Positions 25,793 to 33,099 of a stretch of 64,000 bases of DNA are shown piece after piece; position 1 is the stretch's first letter; each line of letters begins with the position of its first letter. The position numbers and the translations under genes are program-made. This stretch comes from Streptomyces sp. RKND-216 (GTDB lineage: Bacteria > Actinomycetota > Actinomycetes > Streptomycetales > Streptomycetaceae): NCBI RefSeq assembly GCF_004795255.1, contig NZ_SSBQ01000002.1, positions 1,552,001-1,616,000 of the forward strand, in the 5' to 3' direction. The notes under the pieces are model-generated. The model ran no database searches, had not been told where the DNA came from, and was given only the letters and a program-made list of their open reading frames with translations.

Positions 25793-27016
25793 ATGATCGA
25801 GGCGTACGGCCTGACGAAGCGCTACGGCGCCAAGACGGCCGTGTACAACCTGTCCTTCCAGGTACGGCCCGGCGCCGTCACCGGCTTCCTGGGGCCCAAC
25901 GGCTCCGGCAAGTCCACCACGATGCGGATGATCCTGGGCCTGGACCAGCCCACCTCGGGTCATGTCACGATCGGCGGGCAGCCGTACCGGAAGCTGCCGA
26001 ACGCGCCGCGCCAGGTCGGCGCACTGCTCGACGCCAAGGCCGTGCACGGCGGGCGCAGCGCGCGCAGCCACCTGCTGTGCCTCGCGCAGCTGTCCGGAAT
26101 CCCGGCCCGCCGGGTCGACGAGGTGCTGGGCCTCGTCGGGCTCCAGGACGTGGGCGGCAAGCGGTCCAAGGGCTTCTCCCTCGGTATGGGCCAGCGCCTC
26201 GGCATCGCGGCGGCACTGCTCGGCGACCCGCAGGTGCTGCTCTTCGACGAGCCGGTCAACGGGCTCGACCCGGAGGGCATCCTCTGGGTCCGCAACCTGA
26301 TGAAGCGGCTCGCGGACGAAGGACGGACGGTCTTTGTCTCCAGCCACCTGATGAGCGAGATGGCGCTCACCGCCGACCATCTCATCGTCATCGGGCGCGG
26401 CCAGCTGATGGCCGACATGCCGGTGAAGGACTTCATCACACAGAACTCCGTGGGGTACGCGCGCGTGCGCACCCCGGACGGCGCTCCCGAGCAGCGGGAG
26501 AAGCTGAGTTCGGCGCTCGCGGAGGCCGGCGGCCAGGTCGAACCGGAGGCGGACGGCGCCCTGCGGGTGACCGGGGTGCCACTCCCCCGCATCAGCGACC
26601 TGGCGCACGAGGCGGACGTGCGGCTGTGGGAACTCTCGCCGCACCAGGCGTCGCTGGAGGAGGCGTACATGCGGCTCACCCAGGGCGCCGTGGACTACCG
26701 GTCGACCACGGACCTGGCCGCGGGCCTCGCGCCGACGGGCTTCGGGCCGGGTGTGCCCGGTATGCCGGTGCCGGGGACCGCGCCCGGCGCGATGCCGGGG
26801 CAGGTGCCGGGCGGGATGCCCGGACAGGTACCGGGCCAGGCTCCGGGCACGATGCCCGGCACGATGCCCGGCGCGATGCCCGGCGGTCCCGTCCCGGGCG
26901 GGTACGGCGCTCCCGGTGGCGCCCCGCCCGTACCGCCGCAGGCCGACCCCCGGGGCGCCTACGCGGCGGGCCCGTACCAGGGGGCCTCCGGCGCCGGCGG
27001 CGGAGGCCGCGGATGA
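25793..27016 (+). CDS. ABC transporter ATP-binding protein (exporter, pair 2)
   Basis: A 407-residue paralogue of the ATPase at 22902-24020. Walker A GPNGSGKST, signature SLGMGQ, Walker B VLLFDEP and VFVSSHLMSEMALTADH are present. After residue 310 comes an unusual tail with about nine imperfect repeats of the type GxMPGxxPG (VPGMPVPGTAPGAMPGQ), then a Gly-rich end; it is probably disordered. The stop overlaps a 22-codon open frame that in turn overlaps the permease start. Confidence 0.9.
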   Translation: MIEAYGLTKRYGAKTAVYNLSFQVRPGAVTGFLGPNGSGKSTTMRMILGLDQPTSGHVTIGGQPYRKLPNAPRQVGALLDAKAVHGGRSARSHLLCLAQLSGIPARRVDEVLGLVGLQDVGGKRSKGFSLGMGQRLGIAAALLGDPQVLLFDEPVNGLDPEGILWVRNLMKRLADEGRTVFVSSHLMSEMALTADHLIVIGRGQLMADMPVKDFITQNSVGYARVRTPDGAPEQREKLSSALAEAGGQVEPEADGALRVTGVPLPRISDLAHEADVRLWELSPHQASLEEAYMRLTQGAVDYRSTTDLAAGLAPTGFGPGVPGMPVPGTAPGAMPGQVPGGMPGQVPGQAPGTMPGTMPGAMPGGPVPGGYGAPGGAPPVPPQADPRGAYAAGPYQGASGAGGGGRG

Positions 27017-27081
27017 CGCGGCCCACCTCCCCCGGCACCATCCCGCCCGCCACCGAGCCCCGCACCGAGGACACCCGATGA
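27013..27081 (+). CDS. 22-codon open frame bridging ABC ATPase and permease
   Basis: ATG at 27013 overlaps the ATPase stop (ATGA) and its TGA overlaps the permease start (ATGA), giving an unbroken chain of coupled stops and starts. The peptide (MTRPTSPGTIPPATEPRT...) is Pro/Thr-rich, unlike a functional small protein. It may simply pass ribosomes to the permease start, or be chance. Confidence 0.3.
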   Translation: MTRPTSPGTIPPATEPRTEDTR

Positions 27082-28373
27082 CCACGCCCCAGCCACCCGA
27101 GAACCCTGCCTCCGACCCCGCCCCGGGCACGCCGTCGCCCGAGGAGGCACACGTCCCGCACGTCCCCGGACAGGCCCAGGACCACGCGAAGTCGGCGCCG
27201 GAGGCGACGGAGGAGGCCGAGGAGCCCGAGGAGGCCCAGAGCACCGCGCCTGAGGCGGAGGCGGGCGACCGGCGCTCCGAGCACACCATGTTGCTCAACC
27301 CCGCCCAGGCCGCGGGCGGCAGCACTCCACCACAACGGACCCCGGCCCAGGGCACCATGATGCTCACGCCGCCGGCCCAGCCCGTCCAGCCGCCCGCGGC
27401 ACCCGTCTCCGCGCCCCAGGGCCCGCCGCCCGGCCAGGCGCCGTACGCCACCGCTCCGGCCCCGGCCGCGCCCGCGCCGGTGAACCCCTCGGCACCGGCG
27501 GGCGGCTGGCCGCCGCCGCAGGGCACCGCCGGGCAGGCGGCGCTCCCCCGCACCCACCTCGGCCACGCCCTCGCCTCCGAGTGGACGAAGATCCGTACCG
27601 TGCGCTCGACGATGTGGACGCTCGGCGTGATGTTCGTGATCGTCGTGGGCATCGGCTTCCTGATGGCGCTCGCCTTCAGCGGCAGCAGCAACCGGTTCGT
27701 CACCACGCCGCTGCTCGGCGGCGGCCTGTTCGGCCTGATGCTCGGCCAGATCTGCGTCATCACGCTCGGCGTGCTGGTGATCACCTCCGAGTACGGCACC
27801 GGGATGATCCGCACGACGATGACGGCCTGCCCGGTCCGCGGGCGTGTACTGCTCGCCAAGGCGCTCGTCTTCTTCCTGGTCGCCTTCGTCATGACGACGC
27901 TCGCGGCCGGACTCACCGCACTGATCCAGGCAGGGATGCTGGGCGGCGCCGAGGTGCCGCCGGACGCGATGGTGTCCGAAGGCCTGCGCGAGTCCGTCGT
28001 GGACGGCGAACTGACGGCCACCGGCGGCGAATGGCTCGGCGCCACCGTGGGCGCCGGCCTGTACGTCGCCCTGCTCGGTCTGCTCTCGCTCTCCGTCGGC
28101 GCGATGCTCCGCCACTCCGCCGGTGCCATCACCGCCATGCTGGGCGTGGTGCTGCTGCCGATGCTGGTCGCGATCTTCCTCCCGGCGAGCCTGAGCGACC
28201 TGCAGGACGGGCTGCTGGAGTACTCGCCGCTGAACGGCCTGGCGTCGATGTTCCGGATGCCGTTCCAGGGCGAGGTGGGGACCACCGGCTGGCCGCTGCT
28301 CGGCCTGCTCGCGGTCGTCTCCGGCGCGGCCCTGGCCGGCGCCTACGCCGCCCTGGCCAACCGCGACGTCTGA
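27078..28373 (+). CDS. ABC transporter permease (pair 2) with long cytoplasmic leader
   Basis: A 431-residue protein. The first 155 residues are hydrophilic and Pro/Ala/Glu-rich and include two TMxL motifs (HTMLLNP, GTMMLTP); Thr residues in such contexts are often FHA-binding phosphosites, but this is speculation. From about 160 the domain matches the permease at 24024-24803: LASEWTKIRTVRSTMWTL, then six hydrophobic segments with SEYGTGMIRTTMTACPVR. It works with the preceding ATPase. Confidence 0.88.
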   Translation: MTTPQPPENPASDPAPGTPSPEEAHVPHVPGQAQDHAKSAPEATEEAEEPEEAQSTAPEAEAGDRRSEHTMLLNPAQAAGGSTPPQRTPAQGTMMLTPPAQPVQPPAAPVSAPQGPPPGQAPYATAPAPAAPAPVNPSAPAGGWPPPQGTAGQAALPRTHLGHALASEWTKIRTVRSTMWTLGVMFVIVVGIGFLMALAFSGSSNRFVTTPLLGGGLFGLMLGQICVITLGVLVITSEYGTGMIRTTMTACPVRGRVLLAKALVFFLVAFVMTTLAAGLTALIQAGMLGGAEVPPDAMVSEGLRESVVDGELTATGGEWLGATVGAGLYVALLGLLSLSVGAMLRHSAGAITAMLGVVLLPMLVAIFLPASLSDLQDGLLEYSPLNGLASMFRMPFQGEVGTTGWPLLGLLAVVSGAALAGAYAALANRDV

Positions 28374-28388
28374 TCTGCCGCTCCGTAC

Positions 28389-28425
28389 GGGCCCGGGGCC
28401 GCCGCACCCGCGCGGTCCCGGGCCC
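28389..28425 (+). terminator. Terminator after ABC pair 2
   Basis: Twelve-base arms GGGCCCGGGGCC and GGTCCCGGGCCC (one wobble pair) with a 13-base loop, 15 bases beyond the permease stop. Confidence 0.65.
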
Positions 28426-28529
28426 GCGGCATGCCGGCCCCGCGGCTCTCGCGACGCGTCTCCCGCCGCACCGGCTGCATTGGCATAGACCTGACACCCG
28501 CTCCTCCGCTACGCTCCCCGCAGCACGAT

Positions 28530-28545
28530 ATGAGAGCGCTCTCAT
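28530..28545. promoter_or_regulatory. LacI-type operator upstream of the secreted protease
   Basis: ATGAGAGCGCTCTCAT is a perfect 16-base palindrome centred on GAGCGCTC, the core of many LacI/GalR-family operators in Streptomyces. It lies 53 bases before the protease start. A close relative occurs before the secreted protein at 43162. Confidence 0.65.
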
Positions 28546-28597
28546 CAGCCTTCCCGTACCCGTACCCACCCCTACCGGCACGACGAAAGGCAACGCC

Positions 28598-29758
28598 ATG
28601 AGACGAAGAAGGACCCTGCGCTCCGCCCTGACCACCGCGCTTCTCGCGGGCACCCTGGCAGGCGGACTCACCCAGGTGTCGGCGGCCGACGCCCCCGGCG
28701 ACACGGCGGAGAAGGCCGCCTCCCCCGGCCTGGTCGCCGCCCTGCAGCGCGACCTGGGCCTGAGCGAGAAGGAGGCTCTCGCCCGGCTCGAGGCGGAGGC
28801 AAAGGCCCGCACCGTGGAGTCCGCTGCACGGCGCGCCGCCGGAGCCGCCTACGGCGGCTCCTGGTTCGACGCCGGACACGGCCGGCTCACCGTGGCGCTC
28901 ACCGGCGCACGCACCGACCAGGACCGGCGGCGGGCCGTCGAGGCGACCGGCGCCCGGGTCGTACCCGCCGCGCACACCCTGCGCAGGCTCGAGACCACCA
29001 TGCGGAGCGTCGACACGCTCGACGCCCCCGCCGGGGTCGCGAGCTGGCACGTCGACCCGCGCGCCGGCGCGGTCGTCGTCCGGGTCGTCGAGGGGCACCG
29101 GCACGACGACGCCGTCCGCGCCTTCGTCGCTGACGCGCGCGAGGCGGGCCCGGTGGCCGTACGAGAGACCCCGCAGGCGCCCCGCACCTTCGCCGCGGGC
29201 ACCGTCGGCGGCGACCCGTACTACACGGGCAACGTCCGCTGCTCCATAGGCTTCTCCGTGCACGGCGGCTTCGTCACCGCCGGGCACTGCGGCGGCACGG
29301 GCTCCGCCGTACGCGGCTGGGACGGCAGCCACATCGGCACCTTCCAGGGGTCCTCCTTCCCCGGCGACGACTACGCCTGGGTGAACGTCGGGAGCGGCTG
29401 GTGGACGGTGCCGGTCGTCCTCGGCTGGGGCACCGTCCCCGACCGTCTCGTGCGCGGTTCGGCCGAGGCGCCCGTGGGCGCGTCCGTCTGCCGCTCCGGC
29501 TCGACGACGCACTGGCACTGCGGCACCGTGCTCGCGAAGAACGAGACGGTCAACTACAGCCAGGGGGCCGTGCACCAGATGACCAAGACCAGCGTGTGCG
29601 CCGAACCGGGAGACTCCGGCGGCTCGTTCATCAGCGGCGACCAGGCGCAGGGCGTCACGTCCGGCGGCTGGGGCAACTGTTCCGGCGGCGGCGAGACCTG
29701 GCACCAGCCGATCAACGAGATCCTCCAGCGCTACGGCCTCACCCTGCACACCGCCTGA
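28598..29758 (+). CDS. Streptogrisin-type secreted serine protease (S1E) preproenzyme
   Basis: A 386-residue chymotrypsin-like protease. Residues 1-30 are a signal peptide, about 31-200 an alpha-lytic-protease-type propeptide that acts as folding chaperone, and the mature enzyme begins near residue 200. The triad is visible: His230 (TAGHC), Asp258 (DDYAW), Ser340 (GDSGGS). Cys pairs 215/231 and 298/308 match the conserved disulphides. No C-terminal extra domain. Probably under LacI-type control through the palindrome upstream, and followed by a strong hairpin. Confidence 0.93.
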   Translation: MRRRRTLRSALTTALLAGTLAGGLTQVSAADAPGDTAEKAASPGLVAALQRDLGLSEKEALARLEAEAKARTVESAARRAAGAAYGGSWFDAGHGRLTVALTGARTDQDRRRAVEATGARVVPAAHTLRRLETTMRSVDTLDAPAGVASWHVDPRAGAVVVRVVEGHRHDDAVRAFVADAREAGPVAVRETPQAPRTFAAGTVGGDPYYTGNVRCSIGFSVHGGFVTAGHCGGTGSAVRGWDGSHIGTFQGSSFPGDDYAWVNVGSGWWTVPVVLGWGTVPDRLVRGSAEAPVGASVCRSGSTTHWHCGTVLAKNETVNYSQGAVHQMTKTSVCAEPGDSGGSFISGDQAQGVTSGGWGNCSGGGETWHQPINEILQRYGLTLHTA

Positions 29759-29776
29759 CGGCAACCCCCGGCCACC

Positions 29777-29820
29777 GCGACGGCCGGCGCCGGAGCCCCC
29801 GCTCCGACGCCGGCCGTCGC
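29777..29820. terminator. Bidirectional terminator after the protease
   Basis: Twenty-base arms with one mismatch (29777-29796 and 29801-29820, GCGACGGCCGG...CCGGCCGTCGC) and a CCCC loop, between the convergent protease and small zinc-binding protein genes. Confidence 0.8.
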
Positions 29821-29838
29821 CACGTCTGCCAACAGGCT

Positions 29839-30162
29839 TCAGTACCGGGGTGCGTTGCGGGACCGCTGGAGGCGGGCGGAGCGGCGGTCCCGGGCGTTCC
29901 AGCACGCCCGGTGCCAGTGGCGGCGGTCGTCCACGGGCCCGTGCTGCGCCCACGCGACGACGTGCGGGACACCCGGCGGAATCTCCTGGTCGCAGCCCGG
30001 GCAGCGGTAGTGCTTCCCCGCGGCACCCCCGCCGACCTGCCGGACCACCCACTCCTCGCCCCGCCAGTCCTCCGTGCGCTCCACCCCGTACCGGTCGGCG
30101 CGCTCGGCACTCCCGGACGCGGACCTGCCGCCGCCACGCGGGCGGTTACGACGCGGGGACAC
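29839..30162 (-). CDS. Small Cys/His-rich putative zinc-binding protein
   Basis: A 107-residue protein; GTG start after GAGGTG. The N-terminal 35 residues are basic (SPRRNRPRGGGRS). The rest has CPGC, then a His in VPHVVAWAQHG, then HWHRACW, a pattern like an HNH/McrA-type or zinc-ribbon fold with metal held by CxxC and HxxxC. Streptomycete homologues are sometimes labelled ATP/GTP-binding, with no P-loop to support it. Function unknown. Confidence 0.75.
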   Translation of the reverse strand: MSPRRNRPRGGGRSASGSAERADRYGVERTEDWRGEEWVVRQVGGGAAGKHYRCPGCDQEIPPGVPHVVAWAQHGPVDDRRHWHRACWNARDRRSARLQRSRNAPRY

Positions 30163-30394
30163 GGTGCACCTCGGCGGTTCGGACGACGGCGGACGGCGTT
30201 CCGCGGACGATGCCGCGGACGCGGGGACGGGCCCGGCGGGCTCGCGCCACCAGCGTACTGACCGCAGTCCCCCGCCCCGCCCCTTCGGGGGCGCGCGGCG
30301 CCCGCGGCGCGCCGGGGACCGTGCCTTCGGCACGTGTCAGGCGTTGATGCCGGGTGGGGAGCCAGGGGTGGGCGGCCTCAGGGAGGCGGAGAAC

Positions 30395-31555
30395 ATGGGT
30401 GAGGCACGGGTCGAGACCGTGGGAGCGTTCGTACTGGCCGCGCAGTTCCCCGGGCAGGACCCGGCGGAGGCGCTGCACCGGGCGGTGTGCACGGCCGAGG
30501 AGGCGGAACGTGCGGGCCTGGCCGACGTGTGGCTGGCCGAGCACCACTTCGTGCCGTACGGCGTCTGCCCTTCGGCGGTGACGCTGGCCGCGCTGCTGCT
30601 CGGACGCACCCTGCGGATCGGCGTCGGCACGGCGGTCAGCGTCCTGCCGAACGCACACCCGGTCGCACTCGGCGAGCAGACGGCGCTGCTGCACGTCACC
30701 TCCGGCGGCCGGTTCACGCTGGGCGTCGGACGGGGCGGGCCGTGGATCGACCTCGCGGTCTTCGGAGGGGGCCTGGAGGCGTACGAGCACGGCTTCCCGG
30801 AGTCGCTGGACCTGCTGATGCGCTGGCTGCGCGAGCCGCGCGTCGGCGCGGACGGCGCGCGGTACGCGTTCCCGGAGGTCGACGTGGTGCCTCGCCCGGA
30901 CGACGCGGTCGCCGGCCTCGCCGACCCGCCGCCCGTGGTGGTGGCCTGCACCTCGCCCGGGACCGTGCGGCTCGCCGCCCGGCACGCGCTGCCGATGCTG
31001 CTCGGCATGCACTGCGGCGACGAGGAGAAGGCCGGCATGACCGCGTTGTGGCGGCGCGAGGCGCGCGCCGCGGGACACGGCGCGGAGACGGTCGAACGGG
31101 CCGCCGCGCACCACGTGTCCGCGGGTCTGGCACAGGTAGCCGACACCCGCCGGGAGGCGGTCGGGGCCCTCGCCAAGACCATGCCCGCATGGATGCGCCG
31201 CGGGCTCGCCGCACACCGCACCGTGGACGGCCGGGAACGGGCCATGCGGGACACGGCCGCCTACACGGAGAAGCTCTGCTCACTGCATCCGGTGGGCCCG
31301 CCCGCGCTGTGCGCGGACCGGCTCGCCACCACCGCGGAAGCAACCGGAATCCGCCGTTTCGCCCTGCTGGTCGAGGGAACGGGTGATCTTGCCGCGACAC
31401 GGGACAACGTGGCCCGGCTGGGTGCCGACGTCCTGCCGCTGCTCCGCGACCGGCCGCCGCGACAGGCGGCGCCGGGCGGAGCCACGGCGGCGACGCCGGC
31501 ACCCGGTGCCGGGCCCGCCGGGGTCAGCAGTCGCGCAGCGTCGGCGACTGGTTGA
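30395..31555 (+). CDS. LLM-class flavin-dependent oxidoreductase
   Basis: A 386-residue bacterial-luciferase-like protein; start ATG after GGGAGGCGG. The fold is shown by ADVWLAEHHFVPYG, LRIGVGTAVSVLPNAHPVALGEQTALLHVTSGGRFTLGVGRG and the later VACTSPGTVRLAARH. F420- or FMN-dependent monooxygenases and reductases share these; cofactor and substrate cannot be chosen. Its last 32 bases overlap the convergent SCO5389-family gene. Confidence 0.85.
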   Translation: MGEARVETVGAFVLAAQFPGQDPAEALHRAVCTAEEAERAGLADVWLAEHHFVPYGVCPSAVTLAALLLGRTLRIGVGTAVSVLPNAHPVALGEQTALLHVTSGGRFTLGVGRGGPWIDLAVFGGGLEAYEHGFPESLDLLMRWLREPRVGADGARYAFPEVDVVPRPDDAVAGLADPPPVVVACTSPGTVRLAARHALPMLLGMHCGDEEKAGMTALWRREARAAGHGAETVERAAAHHVSAGLAQVADTRREAVGALAKTMPAWMRRGLAAHRTVDGRERAMRDTAAYTEKLCSLHPVGPPALCADRLATTAEATGIRRFALLVEGTGDLAATRDNVARLGADVLPLLRDRPPRQAAPGGATAATPAPGAGPAGVSSRAASATG

Positions 31556-31916
31556 GCAACTGCCCGCGCACGGACGTGAAGCGGGCCAGCCGCTCGTCTC
31601 CCGACCCGTCGGTCGGGAAGACCGCCACCCGGTGACAGTTCTGGAAGGCGAGCCGGACACCGAAGTGCCGCTCCAGCACGCCGCGTATCGCGTCGCTCGC
31701 CAGTGCCCGCAGCAGCTGGCCGCGCGCCTGCTCGTCCGGCGGAGGCGTCTGGTTGTCGGCGAACTCACCGCCGTCCACCTTCAGCTGAGCGACCAGCGAG
31801 CTGACCATTTCCCACGCGTACGGCAAGGAGGTGCGGACGCAGTCGACGAAAGCCGCTTCGTCGACCTCGCCTCGCTCGGCCTGTGCGAGGAGGGCCGGTG
31901 AGACGTCGAGCGACAT
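31524..31916 (-). CDS. SCO5389 family protein
   Basis: A 130-residue protein of an actinobacterial family with no known function: MSLDVSPALLAQAERGEVDEAAFVDCVRTSLPYAWEMV split over two helices, then a conserved ADNQTPPPDEQARGQLLRALASDAIRG and a beta-rich end (HRVAVFPTDG). The conserved place beside nucS (divergent, 241 bases apart) in streptomycetes suggests a stable neighbourhood, not a proven link. Confidence 0.85.
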   Translation of the reverse strand: MSLDVSPALLAQAERGEVDEAAFVDCVRTSLPYAWEMVSSLVAQLKVDGGEFADNQTPPPDEQARGQLLRALASDAIRGVLERHFGVRLAFQNCHRVAVFPTDGSGDERLARFTSVRGQLLNQSPTLRDC

Positions 31917-32157
31917 GAGTACTCCTCTCGCGACCCCGCGCGCACGCGTGCGGGGTCATACGGACGTGACCGGGGGCTCGCGAACGCGGCGAGCCGAGCC
32001 CTCCGCACTGGTTCCGTACGGCGACGCCCCCGATGCGAAGCGTAAGCCTGCGCGTGCGGACGCACCAGGCGAATGCGTACACAACAAGCCATGCCAGAAC
32101 AGGCTGAATCACGGGCGAATCGCGAACGGGTGCCGGTGTCCGCTAGCGTGATCCACC

Positions 32158-32829
32158 ATGCGTCTCGTCATCGCCCGCTGCTCCGTCGACTACGCAGGCC
32201 GGCTCACCGCGCACCTTCCCGCCGCACCGCGACTCGTGCTGGTCAAGGCCGACGGATCGGTGTCCGTCCACGCGGACGACCGTGCCTACAAACCCCTCAA
32301 CTGGATGTCCCCGCCATGCACCCTCAAGGAGGGTGAGGAGGACGGGGCCGTCGTGTGGACGGTGGTCAACAAGGCGGGCGAGAAGCTCATCCTCACGATG
32401 GAGGAGATCCTGCACGACTCGTCGCACGAACTGGGCGTGGACCCGGGTCTCATCAAGGACGGCGTGGAAGCGCACCTGCAGGAATTGCTGGCCGACCGGA
32501 TGGAGACCCTCGGTGAGGGCTGGTCCCTCATCCGGCGCGAATACCCCACGGCCATCGGGCCCGTGGACATCCTCTGCCGTGACGCCGACGGCACGACCGT
32601 CGCGGTCGAGATCAAGCGGCGCGGCGAGATCGACGGCGTCGAGCAGCTGACGCGCTACCTCGACCTGCTCAACCGCGACCCGCATCTGGCGCCCGTGAAG
32701 GGCGTGTTCGCGGCCCAGGAGATCAAGCCGCAGGCCCGCGTGCTGGCCACGGACCGCGCGATCTCCTGCGTCACCCTCGACTACGACGCGCTCCGCGGCA
32801 TCGACGACGACAAGCTCCGCCTCTTCTGA
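32158..32829 (+). CDS. nucS: Mismatch-specific endonuclease NucS (EndoMS)
   Basis: A 223-residue endonuclease that starts the MutS/MutL-independent mismatch repair of Actinobacteria by cutting both strands at mismatches. The N-terminal dimerisation domain (about 1-105) is followed by the RecB-like catalytic domain with Asp137 (GPVDILC), Glu151 and Lys153 (VAVEIKRR). The C-terminus ends DDKLRLF, resembling the beta-clamp-binding tail described for the family. Start ATG. Confidence 0.93.
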   Translation: MRLVIARCSVDYAGRLTAHLPAAPRLVLVKADGSVSVHADDRAYKPLNWMSPPCTLKEGEEDGAVVWTVVNKAGEKLILTMEEILHDSSHELGVDPGLIKDGVEAHLQELLADRMETLGEGWSLIRREYPTAIGPVDILCRDADGTTVAVEIKRRGEIDGVEQLTRYLDLLNRDPHLAPVKGVFAAQEIKPQARVLATDRAISCVTLDYDALRGIDDDKLRLF

Positions 32830-33099
32830 CCGCGCACGCCCGACGGGCGCCGTCGCGACCGGGCGGGAGTCCTGTCACCGGCGCCTGCGCGTCCCTGCGT
32901 GGGGCCGTGGCGCGGCCCCTCCGCCCGCACGTGGGCCGACTGCGGCACGGAACCCCCGCCCTGCCGCCGTAGGACAGCGGGGCCGGCTGCCCCCACCGCG
33001 CGGCCGGGGAGACGGGCGGCTCGCGCCGGGGCGCGTCTCCGGGCGACGCCGAACAGGCCGCCCTTCCGGACCTCACCGGCCGGGCGGCCGGCGGCGGTT

